A DNA stretch of 34,859 bases from Planctomycetota bacterium (GTDB lineage Bacteria > Planctomycetota > Planctomycetia > Pirellulales > Pirellulaceae). The notes beneath the pieces were generated by a model that searched no databases, was not told where the DNA came from, and saw only the letters and a list, made by a program, of their open reading frames with translations. Within the stretch, counting starts at the first letter, position 1. Every line of letters starts with the position of its first letter. The stretch lies in NCBI GenBank assembly GCA_003695565.1, contig RFIQ01000228.1, positions 1 to 34,859 on the forward strand, given 5' to 3'. Below, piece by piece: positions 17,850-26,400 of the stretch. A program made the translations under genes and the position numbers.

Positions 17850-18009
17850 TGGAGCAATTCTCCCGTAAGCTGACCGTGTCGACCCGGCTGTCACGAACTG
17901 CCAACACGCTTTTTCAAATAGAATTCGCCAAGATATCGATCAACTTTGCCCGAGAGACGCGGGGCGGAAGGCCATCGCGTGGGCGGAACCAGACAGGCGG
18001 AATGTTGCT

Positions 18010-19107
18010 ATGGATGACCCATCGGTTGTAGAAGCAATTCTCGTGGAGGAGGATGCTGAGGCATCGTCGGCGGTCTTTGGGGAAACGTGTCCAGCCTGTG
18101 GGGCGCCGCACACGGGCGAGGACCAGTTTTGCCGCAGTTGTGGCACCGAGCTGGGGCCGCCTTCTCCTGAGCCGGAACGAGCGGAGGGACCACCACGGCA
18201 TACGTTCCAATGCAAGAACTGTGGCAGCCTGGTCGCTACCACAACCGAACGCCGGAGCTATGTCTGTCCCTTCTGCGACTCGGCCTACGTGACCGAGATC
18301 GATGTGCGGGAGTCGGGGCGGCAGCGTCCGGAGTTCATCATCGGATTCACTGTCACCGCTCAACAAGCCCAACAAAAATTCCACGACTGGATCGGACGCA
18401 ACGCCTGGTTCCGACCGGGCGATCTGAAGCTCAAGGCGATGACCGATCGGCAGCGGGGAGTTTACTTGCCGTTCTGGCACTTTACGGCTTTCGCCGCCAG
18501 CCGTTGGCGGGCGAGAATCGGCGAGTACTGGTACCGTACCGAAACCTACACCGTCACCGACTCGAAGGGTCGGACGACGGTACGCACGCGCCAGGTACGG
18601 GAAACGGAATGGTTCCCGTTGGAGGGCGAGCACGAGAAGTACTATTGGGGGATCCTGATACCCGGGACCAGCAGCATTACGGCCGCTGAGGCGCGCGCCA
18701 TCCAGCCGTTTCATCTCGATGCGCTCCGCCGTTACGATGCATCGTTCATTGCCGGATGGATGGCCGAGGAGTACACGGTTCCCCCAGACCAGGCGGCCGA
18801 GGTTTGCCGTGGGGAAATCGAGAATCGCGAAGTGGTCGCCGTACGCAATTTTCTGCCCGGGGACACTTACCGGAACCTGGAAGTGCGGACTCGAATCGAG
18901 TTCACGGGCCGCGACTTGATTCTGTTGCCCGTCCACGTGTTGAGCTACCGGTATCGCGATAAGGTGTATCGGTTTCTGGTCAACGGCCAGACGGGGAAGG
19001 TCACCGGGCAGAAACCCGTCTCGGCTCGTCGCATCGCTGTGGTGGTGGCCTTGGCTGTCGCCGTCATTGCCATTCTGGTGGCGGTTGTTATCCTGAGCCA
19101 GCAATAA
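18010..19107 (+). CDS. Membrane-anchored double zinc-ribbon protein, function unknown
   Basis: This 365-residue protein carries two zinc ribbons at the N-terminus: C27/C30 with C41/C44, and C68/C71 with C86/C89. A central domain (about 100-335) contains VYLPFWHFTAFAASRW, a Tyr-rich strand region and LILLPVHVLSYRYRDKVYRFLVNGQTGKVTG. A single C-terminal membrane helix (about 343-362) ends in LSQQ. That makes it a tail-anchored cytoplasmic protein. The central motif 'LP.HVLSYRY..K.YRFLVNGQTG' resembles proteins often annotated only as zinc-ribbon or DUF proteins. It follows the PH-domain pair after 160 bases and may work with it at the membrane, but that is inference from position. An aggcgga element precedes the ATG. 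Confidence 0.75.
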   Translation: MDDPSVVEAILVEEDAEASSAVFGETCPACGAPHTGEDQFCRSCGTELGPPSPEPERAEGPPRHTFQCKNCGSLVATTTERRSYVCPFCDSAYVTEIDVRESGRQRPEFIIGFTVTAQQAQQKFHDWIGRNAWFRPGDLKLKAMTDRQRGVYLPFWHFTAFAASRWRARIGEYWYRTETYTVTDSKGRTTVRTRQVRETEWFPLEGEHEKYYWGILIPGTSSITAAEARAIQPFHLDALRRYDASFIAGWMAEEYTVPPDQAAEVCRGEIENREVVAVRNFLPGDTYRNLEVRTRIEFTGRDLILLPVHVLSYRYRDKVYRFLVNGQTGKVTGQKPVSARRIAVVVALAVAVIAILVAVVILSQQ

Positions 19108-19164
19108 CGTGCATCGGTTTTGGCCCGGCTTCCTTTTCCACGATTTTCAACGACGCGACCCGCG

Positions 19165-20334
19165 ATGCGGCAACTCTACCTGACGAAGGATCTGGTGCGC
19201 AGCATCAAACGGGGGCACGCCTGGCTTTTCTCAAATGCAATCGAGCGCATCGATGCCCCGGCGGGAACTCCCGTATTGATCGTACCGCGTCGGGGAACGC
19301 AGCCGATAGCCAGCGGAATCTACGACCCGCGGCATCCCCTGGCGGTTCGCATCTGTCGAACGCATCCCCCCTGGGAGCTGGACGAAGGGTGGCTGCACAA
19401 CGGTTTGACGCAAGCGATGAAACTCAGGCGGCATTTCTCAGCTCAGCAGACGACGGGCTATCGGTTGGTCGCTGGCGAAGGCGATCATCTGCCGGGGCTG
19501 ATCGTCGACGTATATGCTTCGGTGGCCGTGATCAAGCTGGATGGAGGATCCCCTGCAGGGTTCTACGAAGTTCCCGCCATCGCTCGGTGGTTGATGCGGC
19601 ACTTGGATATCGACCGGGTGGTCCAGCGGTTCCGCCAGCGGGGCAGGGCAGGGGAGGTCGTAGCGGGAGGACCCATCGAAGGGCCGATTGCCTTCCTGGA
19701 AAATGGAATGCGGTTCACCGCCGAAGTTCTGCATGGTCAAAAGACCGGTTTTTTTCTGGACCAACGGGACAATCGGAGCATCATCCGCGATCTGGCCTGC
19801 GACCGCACCGTACTGAATCTGTTCAGTTACTCGGGAGGATTCTCCGTCGCCGCCGGCTTGGGTGATGCCCTGCATGTTCACTCGGTCGATGTCGCGCCGC
19901 GGGCGATCGAGGCTTGCCAGTCGCATTGGGAGATGAACCATCTGGATCCAGCCCGACATACGCCGGTGACGGCCGATTGCTTTCAGTTTCTAGAACAATC
20001 GATTGCACGCGGAGCCACTTGGGGAATGGTCATCTCGGATCCGCCATCGTTTGCTCCCAACCAACGGAGCCGATCGGCCGCCCTACAGGCCTATCGCCAA
20101 TTGGCCGAACGGACGGCGCGAGTCACGGTCGGCGGGGGGCTGCTGGCCCTGGCATCGTGCTCCAGCCACATCACTGCCGAGGCATTCGCCGAAGCGTGCT
20201 TCGCCGGGATCTGCCATGCCAGGCGGGGAGCTACGCAGTTGTTGCAGCGTGGCTTGCCGATCGATCATCCCACGCCTGCGGCGATGCCGGAATTGCGCTA
20301 CTTGAAATTCTTGTTGTTCCGATTGAACGACTGA
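19165..20334 (+). CDS. rlmI: RlmI-like class I SAM-dependent rRNA methyltransferase (copy 2)
   Basis: This 389-residue protein has the standard RlmI layout. A PUA domain opens with LTKDLVRSIKRGHAWLFSNAI. The GYRLVAGEGDHLPGLIVD linker follows. The methyltransferase domain contains TGFFLDQRDNR, VLNLFSYSGGFSVAA, the motif IV DPPS at 292-295 and the motif VI cysteine C332 in ASCSSH. The family methylates C5 of a cytosine in 23S rRNA (C1962 in E. coli). An alternative TTG start at 19120 would add 15 residues; the ATG at 19165 fits the domain start better. Unlike copy 1 it has no insertion in the PUA domain, so this is the better candidate for the canonical enzyme. Confidence 0.88.
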   Translation: MRQLYLTKDLVRSIKRGHAWLFSNAIERIDAPAGTPVLIVPRRGTQPIASGIYDPRHPLAVRICRTHPPWELDEGWLHNGLTQAMKLRRHFSAQQTTGYRLVAGEGDHLPGLIVDVYASVAVIKLDGGSPAGFYEVPAIARWLMRHLDIDRVVQRFRQRGRAGEVVAGGPIEGPIAFLENGMRFTAEVLHGQKTGFFLDQRDNRSIIRDLACDRTVLNLFSYSGGFSVAAGLGDALHVHSVDVAPRAIEACQSHWEMNHLDPARHTPVTADCFQFLEQSIARGATWGMVISDPPSFAPNQRSRSAALQAYRQLAERTARVTVGGGLLALASCSSHITAEAFAEACFAGICHARRGATQLLQRGLPIDHPTPAAMPELRYLKFLLFRLND

Positions 20335-20379
20335 CCAGCAGAATCGAAACCACCATGGATTTTCCACGGAGACACCGAA

Positions 20380-21591
20380 ATGGCTGCTTCCGAGTTATCG
20401 CTGGCCTGGGATCCCGAAATCGATACACCGGCCACGATTGCCATCGTGGGTGGAGGTCGGGCCGGTATCGAGGCCGCGCTGTATGCACGTTTTCTGGGAT
20501 ACGACGTGTGGTTGTTCGAACGCGGACGGCCCGGCAGGGCCTGGCAGCACGTGTCCCACGTTCCCATGTCAGGAACCTGGCAGGAGGAAACATCACCCTT
20601 GGGCCGGGCGGCTCTGGAGGCCCAAGGTACGCCCCTGGAGGTCGAGTTGGCATCGCGGCCGACCTACGGGGAGTACGTCCAGCGGTATTTGACGCCCCTG
20701 GCCAAAACGGACTTGGTGTACGACAGTGTTCAAATCCAGAGTACCGTGCGGTCGATCAGCCGCTGTGGCATCCCTCCCGGTGCGGTCGTCTCCGTTCAGG
20801 AGGCAGCCGACCTGGAATTTCGCGTACTGGTCGATTCGGTCTCCCGCGGCCCGCATTGCCCCATCGTCGATATCGTCCTGGATTGTTCGGGTTTGCAACC
20901 GGTCGGCGGACTTGGGCCTGGCGGAGGTTGGGCAGTAGGACAGGACCGGCTGGAGCCAGGGCACCTGGCTGCGCAGCGCGGAACCGATCATGCGTCGGTC
21001 GTGGGCGCCGCTGCTGGAGGCCGGATCGTCCTGGTCGGCAACTCAGCGGCGGCTATCCGATGTGCGGAATTACTGAGGGACTGCGAGGGGGATCGCATCC
21101 AGCGCTGGACGTGGCTGCTCCCCGGCCGGGCCGGCGATGGGCAAGCGAGTTGGGCGCACTTGCCCGATGCATTGGCCCAGACCGCCAGCGTCCTGGTGGA
21201 TCGAGCACCGTCGGAGCACTGGGCCGCTCTGGAGATCATCGGGGTTGAACGCATGACGCAACTCGAGACCGGTGGCTGGAATCTTGAACTGCGGCGTCGG
21301 GCGGATGAGACCGTGGAGATCCAATGTGATGATTTGATCGTGGCGCCACCCGAATGGCCCGACTGGCAGATTTGCCAACCGCTGCGGGAGAGTCTGGCCG
21401 AGCCGCCCGATCGGCAGGCGGATGCCCCGTTCCTCACCCCGCACCCGCATTACTATGTCTTAGGCAGCAAGGCAGATCGTCGAGCGCAGAAGAGACTGGC
21501 ACGCACCTTGGACCACATCCGCGCGGTGTTCGCCTTGATCGGCGGACGCCGCGACTTGGACCTCTACCAGACCATCCATCCCCGTTCTTGA
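20380..21591 (+). CDS. FAD/NAD(P)-binding oxidoreductase
   Basis: This 403-residue flavoprotein has a clear dinucleotide-binding start, TIAIVGGGRAGIEAALYARFLGYDVWLFER (glycines at 24-29). A second Rossmann-like segment is GGRIVLVGNSAAAIRCAELL (about 212-231). The C-terminal part ends in a FAD-contact-like HYYVLGSKADRR. The plan is similar to the reductase portion of trimethylamine-dehydrogenase or dienoyl-CoA-reductase-type enzymes, but the FMN barrel and Fe-S cluster are absent, so the substrate cannot be named. A ggaga ribosome binding site lies seven bases before the ATG. It is 45 bases downstream of the methyltransferase and probably cotranscribed with it. Confidence 0.75.
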   Translation: MAASELSLAWDPEIDTPATIAIVGGGRAGIEAALYARFLGYDVWLFERGRPGRAWQHVSHVPMSGTWQEETSPLGRAALEAQGTPLEVELASRPTYGEYVQRYLTPLAKTDLVYDSVQIQSTVRSISRCGIPPGAVVSVQEAADLEFRVLVDSVSRGPHCPIVDIVLDCSGLQPVGGLGPGGGWAVGQDRLEPGHLAAQRGTDHASVVGAAAGGRIVLVGNSAAAIRCAELLRDCEGDRIQRWTWLLPGRAGDGQASWAHLPDALAQTASVLVDRAPSEHWAALEIIGVERMTQLETGGWNLELRRRADETVEIQCDDLIVAPPEWPDWQICQPLRESLAEPPDRQADAPFLTPHPHYYVLGSKADRRAQKRLARTLDHIRAVFALIGGRRDLDLYQTIHPRS

Positions 21592-21654
21592 TGGGGCCCA
21601 GTGACAGGAACGGGGAACTGCCACCACGTGGAAACGCGCCCCAGACGATGACGA

Positions 21655-21942
21655 CTAAGCGAAGGTGTCCAGCATGCGGTCGAGCGCGGCGGAGAGCTTC
21701 TCGGGGGTTTCATAGGTTCCATCGGCGATCGCCTGACGGATCGCGGCCACTCGATCGGCCCGAATCCCCTGGCCGTCCGCACCAGCATTTTCACTGAGCG
21801 CCTGGGCTTCCGGGGACAGATCCAACTGATCGGTGGGTACGTTCTGCGCGGCTGAGGTCTTTTCCACGGGCGCTTGGCTGCGAGTCGAGGAGGATTGCAC
21901 GGAAGTAGAAGCTTGAGCTTGGTGCAGACCATGAATTTGCAT
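21655..21942 (-). CDS. flgM: Anti-sigma-28 factor FlgM
   Basis: This 95-residue protein has the FlgM layout: a Ser/Gln-rich disordered N-terminus, the DQLDLSPEAQALSE segment and the C-terminal sigma-28-binding helices IRADRVAAIRQAIADGTYETPEKLSAALDRMLDTF. FlgM holds the flagellar sigma factor FliA inactive until the hook is complete and is then exported. A gggaga element about a dozen bases before the ATG is the likely ribosome binding site, and a near-consensus sigma-70-type promoter lies 42 bases before the start codon. It stands alone, away from other flagellar genes except fliG 7 kb away. Confidence 0.88.
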   Translation of the reverse strand: MQIHGLHQAQASTSVQSSSTRSQAPVEKTSAAQNVPTDQLDLSPEAQALSENAGADGQGIRADRVAAIRQAIADGTYETPEKLSAALDRMLDTFA

Positions 21943-21983
21943 TGCGGTTTAATCTCCCTGCGCGAACGGTTCGGTTCCTAGCA

Positions 21984-22013
21984 CTTATATGGTGTTTGCG
22001 TCGCTGAGGTCAA
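21984..22013 (-). promoter_or_regulatory. Near-consensus housekeeping promoter of flgM
   Basis: Read on the minus strand, TTGACC (22008-22013) and TATAAG (21984-21989) are 18 bases apart. Each matches the sigma-70 consensus at 5 of 6 positions. The expected transcript start is near 21977, giving a leader of about 35 bases. A sigma-28-type promoter (TAAA...GCCGATAA) was not seen. Confidence 0.6.
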
Positions 22014-22297
22014 GACCATCGATGCGGTGCAATCCGTGCAGGGGAACAGAGCCGTCCGGTGGCGAGATCCGCGAACGGACATGACGCTGCGGTGCTGGTA
22101 TTCATATCGACCTGGGGGCAGGCTTTCCGAGGTGATTCTGATGGATTTCGCTTTTTGCTTGCATTGTGGATCCTAGCGAACACGTGGACGCAACCGGCCG
22201 CGATATGGTATCGCGGGTAGGTAGCCGCCGAAGTCGACAGTTGGTCGACGTTGCCCCGCGTGGAGCGCAAACCCGAAGCTCGCAGTGCTTTGAACCG

Positions 22298-23401
22298 ATG
22301 AGATTCTGCTTTATCAGCACACAACAGGACTGGGGAGGTGGGGAAGCGCTGTGCGCCGACCTGTCGCTGGCCCTGCGCGATCATGGGCATGGAATCCATT
22401 GGATCTGCCGAGGGGGAACTCAAGTCGCAGCACATCTGAGCCAACTGGGATTGTCCATCGACCATACGCTCCTCGGGCGCGGCAGGAGTCTTCGCGAGAT
22501 TCGCGCGGTCAGTTCCCTTTTCCGCCAGATCTCCCCGGACGCTTTGGTGATGAACGACACCCATGCGGTGCCGTTGGGCGGGTTGGCTACCTGGTGGGCC
22601 CGCTCGCGACGTCCCGTTCGCCTGGCTTTCAAGCACACGGTGTTTCCGCTCCGCAGCAAACTGAAGTACCGATGGCTGTGCGATCGCGTGGTGTGCGTGT
22701 CCCAAGCAGCCCGGCAAACAATTCTGGCCGGGGGCATGGACCCCAGCCGCGTGGAAGTGGTCTACGGCGGGATTCGGCCTCCCGGCATCGACCCGACTGC
22801 TCGCAACGAGGTACGGCGGGAACTGGGATTGCTCGAAGGAACCAGCCTGGTCCTGTCGGTGGGCAATCTCCTCGAGTGCAAAGGGCACGCCGAGTTGGTG
22901 CAGGCCGTGGCGGCTCTTCCTCCCTCGATAGATGCGGTGTTTTGCATTGCCGGCGAGGGCCCGGTACGCACGGCGCTCCAATCTCGCATCGATGCCTTGG
23001 GGCTCGGCGGCCGCGTGCGGTTGTTGGGATTTCGCCGCGACGTCTCACGGTTGATGCAAGCCGCGGATTTGATCGTCCATCCATCCCACCTGGAGGGCTT
23101 GTCCCTAGTGTTGATCGAGGCCCAAATGCTGCGGCGTCCCATCGTGGCGACGGCCGTGGGCGGGGCGGCCGAGGTGCTGGCCGCTGGCCGCGCGCCAGGC
23201 CTGTGGACGGTTCCGCCGCATTCCAGCCAGGCGCTGGCCCAAGCCCTCTCCGCCGCCTGGCGGTCGCTGAACGATCCGATGCAGCGCGAGCCCATAGAGC
23301 AACATCTGTCTGCCGCCGCGGCACACGTCCAGTCGCACTTCACGATCGAACAGAGCGCTCGGCACCTGGCGGATCTGGCGGCCCGTCTAGCTGGGGACTG
23401 A
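22298..23401 (+). CDS. GT4-type glycosyltransferase (GT-B fold)
   Basis: This 367-residue enzyme transfers a sugar from a nucleotide donor to a lipid, glycan or protein acceptor. The N-terminal acceptor domain begins MRFCFISTQQDWGGGEALCADL, with the glycine-rich loop usual for the family. The C-terminal donor domain has VLSVGNLLECKGHAELVQA and the EX7E motif E266-E274 in HLEGLSLVLIEAQ, followed by PIVATAVGGAAEVL. An open frame extends to a GTG at 22166, but the ATG at 22298 coincides with the family start. No other cell-envelope glycan genes are adjacent, so donor and acceptor are unknown. It converges with the large hydrolase gene. Confidence 0.88.
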   Translation: MRFCFISTQQDWGGGEALCADLSLALRDHGHGIHWICRGGTQVAAHLSQLGLSIDHTLLGRGRSLREIRAVSSLFRQISPDALVMNDTHAVPLGGLATWWARSRRPVRLAFKHTVFPLRSKLKYRWLCDRVVCVSQAARQTILAGGMDPSRVEVVYGGIRPPGIDPTARNEVRRELGLLEGTSLVLSVGNLLECKGHAELVQAVAALPPSIDAVFCIAGEGPVRTALQSRIDALGLGGRVRLLGFRRDVSRLMQAADLIVHPSHLEGLSLVLIEAQMLRRPIVATAVGGAAEVLAAGRAPGLWTVPPHSSQALAQALSAAWRSLNDPMQREPIEQHLSAAAAHVQSHFTIEQSARHLADLAARLAGD

Positions 23402-23423
23402 GGCAATCGCCCCCATCGCTCTC

Positions 23424-23448
23424 GGGCTGCAACTGCGCGAGGCAGCCC
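23424..23448. terminator. Hairpin between convergent genes
   Basis: The arms gggctgc (23424-23430) and gcagccc (23442-23448) pair perfectly around an 11-base loop. The hairpin sits midway between the convergent glycosyltransferase and hydrolase genes. No T-tract follows on either strand. Confidence 0.4.
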
Positions 23449-23466
23449 CAACCGTCCGAAGCGCCG

Positions 23467-26400
23467 TTATTGGGGGACCGCCGTGGAGGAGGCTGCCGCC
23501 TCGGTGGACAGAAAGCGATAGGTAGTATTCTCGGCACGCGCCACGCGTACATCCGGCCGCTGTTGGATCGGCTCACCACGCAACAGTTTGGAAAGGTCGC
23601 GGAGGATACCGCTGCTGCTGCCGTAGTAGGAATGTCCCAGCAGGCTGGTGTCGTAGCCGCTGGCATCGATCACGTCGATGCCCGGAAACTGTGGCTGGGG
23701 ACGCAGGGCCTCTCCCAGCCTACGCCCAGTGTTGAAGTAGCGACTGGCACGCAAGGCCAGATCGGAGTCCGATGTGTAAACCGTAAATCGACGAGCCTTG
23801 CCCACCAGTCGCGGAGCGATGCGCGTGGCAAAGATATCGGCATCGATGTCCGGTGCTGCCAGGACAACATTGTTGATCGGCGTCGCCTGGTCAGCGCTCA
23901 GTTCGGCCAGGGCCTGGGTCAAACCCACATTGCCCATGCTGTGCGCGATCACATCGATCGATCGAGCGCCGGTGCGGTTGGCCAGATTCTCCAGGAACTG
24001 CCGGATGACCGGCACGCTCAATTCGATGTGCCGGCGATCCACCTGGTATTTGTACCAGTCTCCGCACGAGGGCCAACTGAAGGTGACGGGGGATCCGGGA
24101 TAATCGAGGTCGTAGGCGAGCTGTGCCGTTCGCATCACGGCCTCGTCGAAACTGACGTTGTAACCATGGATGAACACCAGCACGCCGCCGCCGCGCCGCT
24201 CCGCATCAGCGCTCAATTCGCTGAAGAACCGATCCGGAGCCACCTCTTCTACCGACTGGATGACGACATGTTGCCCGGGGTCTTCCCGAAACTGAAAACG
24301 CAGGACGCTGGGACGCTCCACTTCTCCGGTTCGGTGGACTGGCGGTATCGAAACCTGGCATACGCCCAGTCGCAGTTCGCTCGAAAGCTCGCCCGTGTAC
24401 CGGATTTTGGTCGCGGTTGTTTCCCGCTCCGTCGGTGCTGGGTCTCCGGACGTCGATTGCATTCGATGCACGAACAGCCCTAACGACAGCAGCATGGCGG
24501 GGAAAGCCAACAGGCGCACGCGATTCCACAGCATCAGAACGGCGAACACGGCCGCCATGCCGAGATACAGGATGACCGCGGATACCTGAGTGGCTGCGGC
24601 CCGCAACCCGGCCCCGCCGGCCGCCGCGGCGCGCGGCAGGCGGTTCGTGCCATAAAACACCCTTACCAAGGGGCCTTGCGCTCGATGTGGATCAGGCGAA
24701 CTGGGTTGCAAAGGCCGGGCGTCGAGGGCATTGTCCGTAGCATCGGGCGCCAAGCCAGGTACATCTGGCCCAGTGTCCGGCCCCCTGCTCCCATCCTCGC
24801 CTGTGTTCACGTTCCCCGCCGAGCCCGCGCTTGCGGCCGGGAGAGTGGCAGCGCTGGGGTTGGTGGGAGATGCGGAGTCGACGTCGATTTCACGGCGATC
24901 GATGTCGGGCGCGGCGGCCGAACCCCCGCCGCCGGGCGGTGGCCAACTGCCCGCGCGATCGAGGCTCGGAGGTTCACCGACGATCGGTTGCTCGATGTTC
25001 ATCTTTACGCTCGGCGGCTCCACCGCGGAGGAGGATTCGGCACCGGATGCCATCGGTTCATGCTCGATGCTCGACTCTGCCTCGGCGTTGGCAGTCGCAT
25101 CGTAGATATACGAATCCAAGCGCATCACGGCGTCGGCGAACTTGGACGGGCTAGGCAAGTCGCCAGGCCCGGAGCCTCCACCCCTCCCCCAGTCCAACCT
25201 GTCTACCAACGATTCGAGGCGGTTAAGCATCGCCGGGTCGCTGTGACGGTAGGAAGCCTGGGTCAGGTAGTGCACCAGTTCGACGGTCTGGTCCAGCGTG
25301 CTGTTCTCGTCCAACACCCACAGGCTGTCCTCGCCGATCCGTTCATCTTCCAGCACCGCCAGCCACGGTTGCCGAGGCACATCGGGGATGCGCAGCGCAA
25401 CCTCCAGGGCAGCCAAACGCAAATCGTCGGGCAGGTTGCGATCAAACACAGCGGTTCGCAGCGAGGGCAGGCCGGTTGCTCCCAGGTCCTCCAAGGCTCC
25501 GGCGGCGAGCTGCCGGTGGGGACCGTGCAAGCGCACGACCAGCCGATCGGCTGCCAGGGTGCTCCCCTCGGCTGCAGCGATCTTATCGGCGGCGATGGCC
25601 ACGTGAGGTATGTCGCTGGCTTGAGCGGCCGCCAACTCGTCCGCGCCAACTCCGCCGGCAGCGTGCAACGCCACCAGCGCAGCCGCGCGGAGCCTACCGT
25701 CCGTACTACGATTTTCAAACAGGTCGCGGAGACGTGCCGAGACCGATTGTGCATCGCTTCCCAAACGGGCGATGCAAAACAATGCTGCGCACCGAGCAAA
25801 AGGACCCTGGGTGGTGTCTTCCGCCCACTGAATATACACCGGCAACGCCTCCGGACACCCTGCGGTCCAGTGGGCCAGTGCGCTCAACGTCCTCCCTGCA
25901 TGCCCCGGATTGTGCAGTTGCAATCTCTGCGCAACGATCAGTATTGCTTTCGCATCGATGCGTCGCAATTCTTCAATGGCTGCATCCAGGTTCTCAAAGG
26001 TTTCCTCGGGATCTTCGACCCGGTTCAACAACAGGGCCACCGCCGAGGACGAACCGAGGCGATTGGCCAATCGGATGGCTGTCCTCCGGGCCAGTGCGTC
26101 CTCGGATCGCAGGGCTCGCTCGATCAACGCGTCGGCCATCCCCACCCGGTCAAATCGCTCGATGGCCCGCAGTGCGTCGGCTAGTTCATAATCCTTCACG
26201 GCGTCCAAGCCTGCAGCCAGGAACCCCTGCATAGCCTCCAGCGAATCGGGCCAAAGCAGCGACAGGGCCCGCGTAGCAGCGTGCCGCAGGCCTACCGTCT
26301 GATTGGAATCCCGCTGGATTTGAAGGAGGATGGCTTGAACGCGTTCTTCTGCCGGAGACGGCATTTCCGTAACCTGACGCTCTTCCAGCAAGTCCAACAT

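Noticed and set aside
22351-24483. 710-residue open frame on the plus strand
   Set aside because: It overlaps the glycosyltransferase in another frame and runs antisense into the hydrolase gene. Its sequence is Arg/Gly/Pro-rich with no family motif, a typical shadow in G+C-rich DNA.
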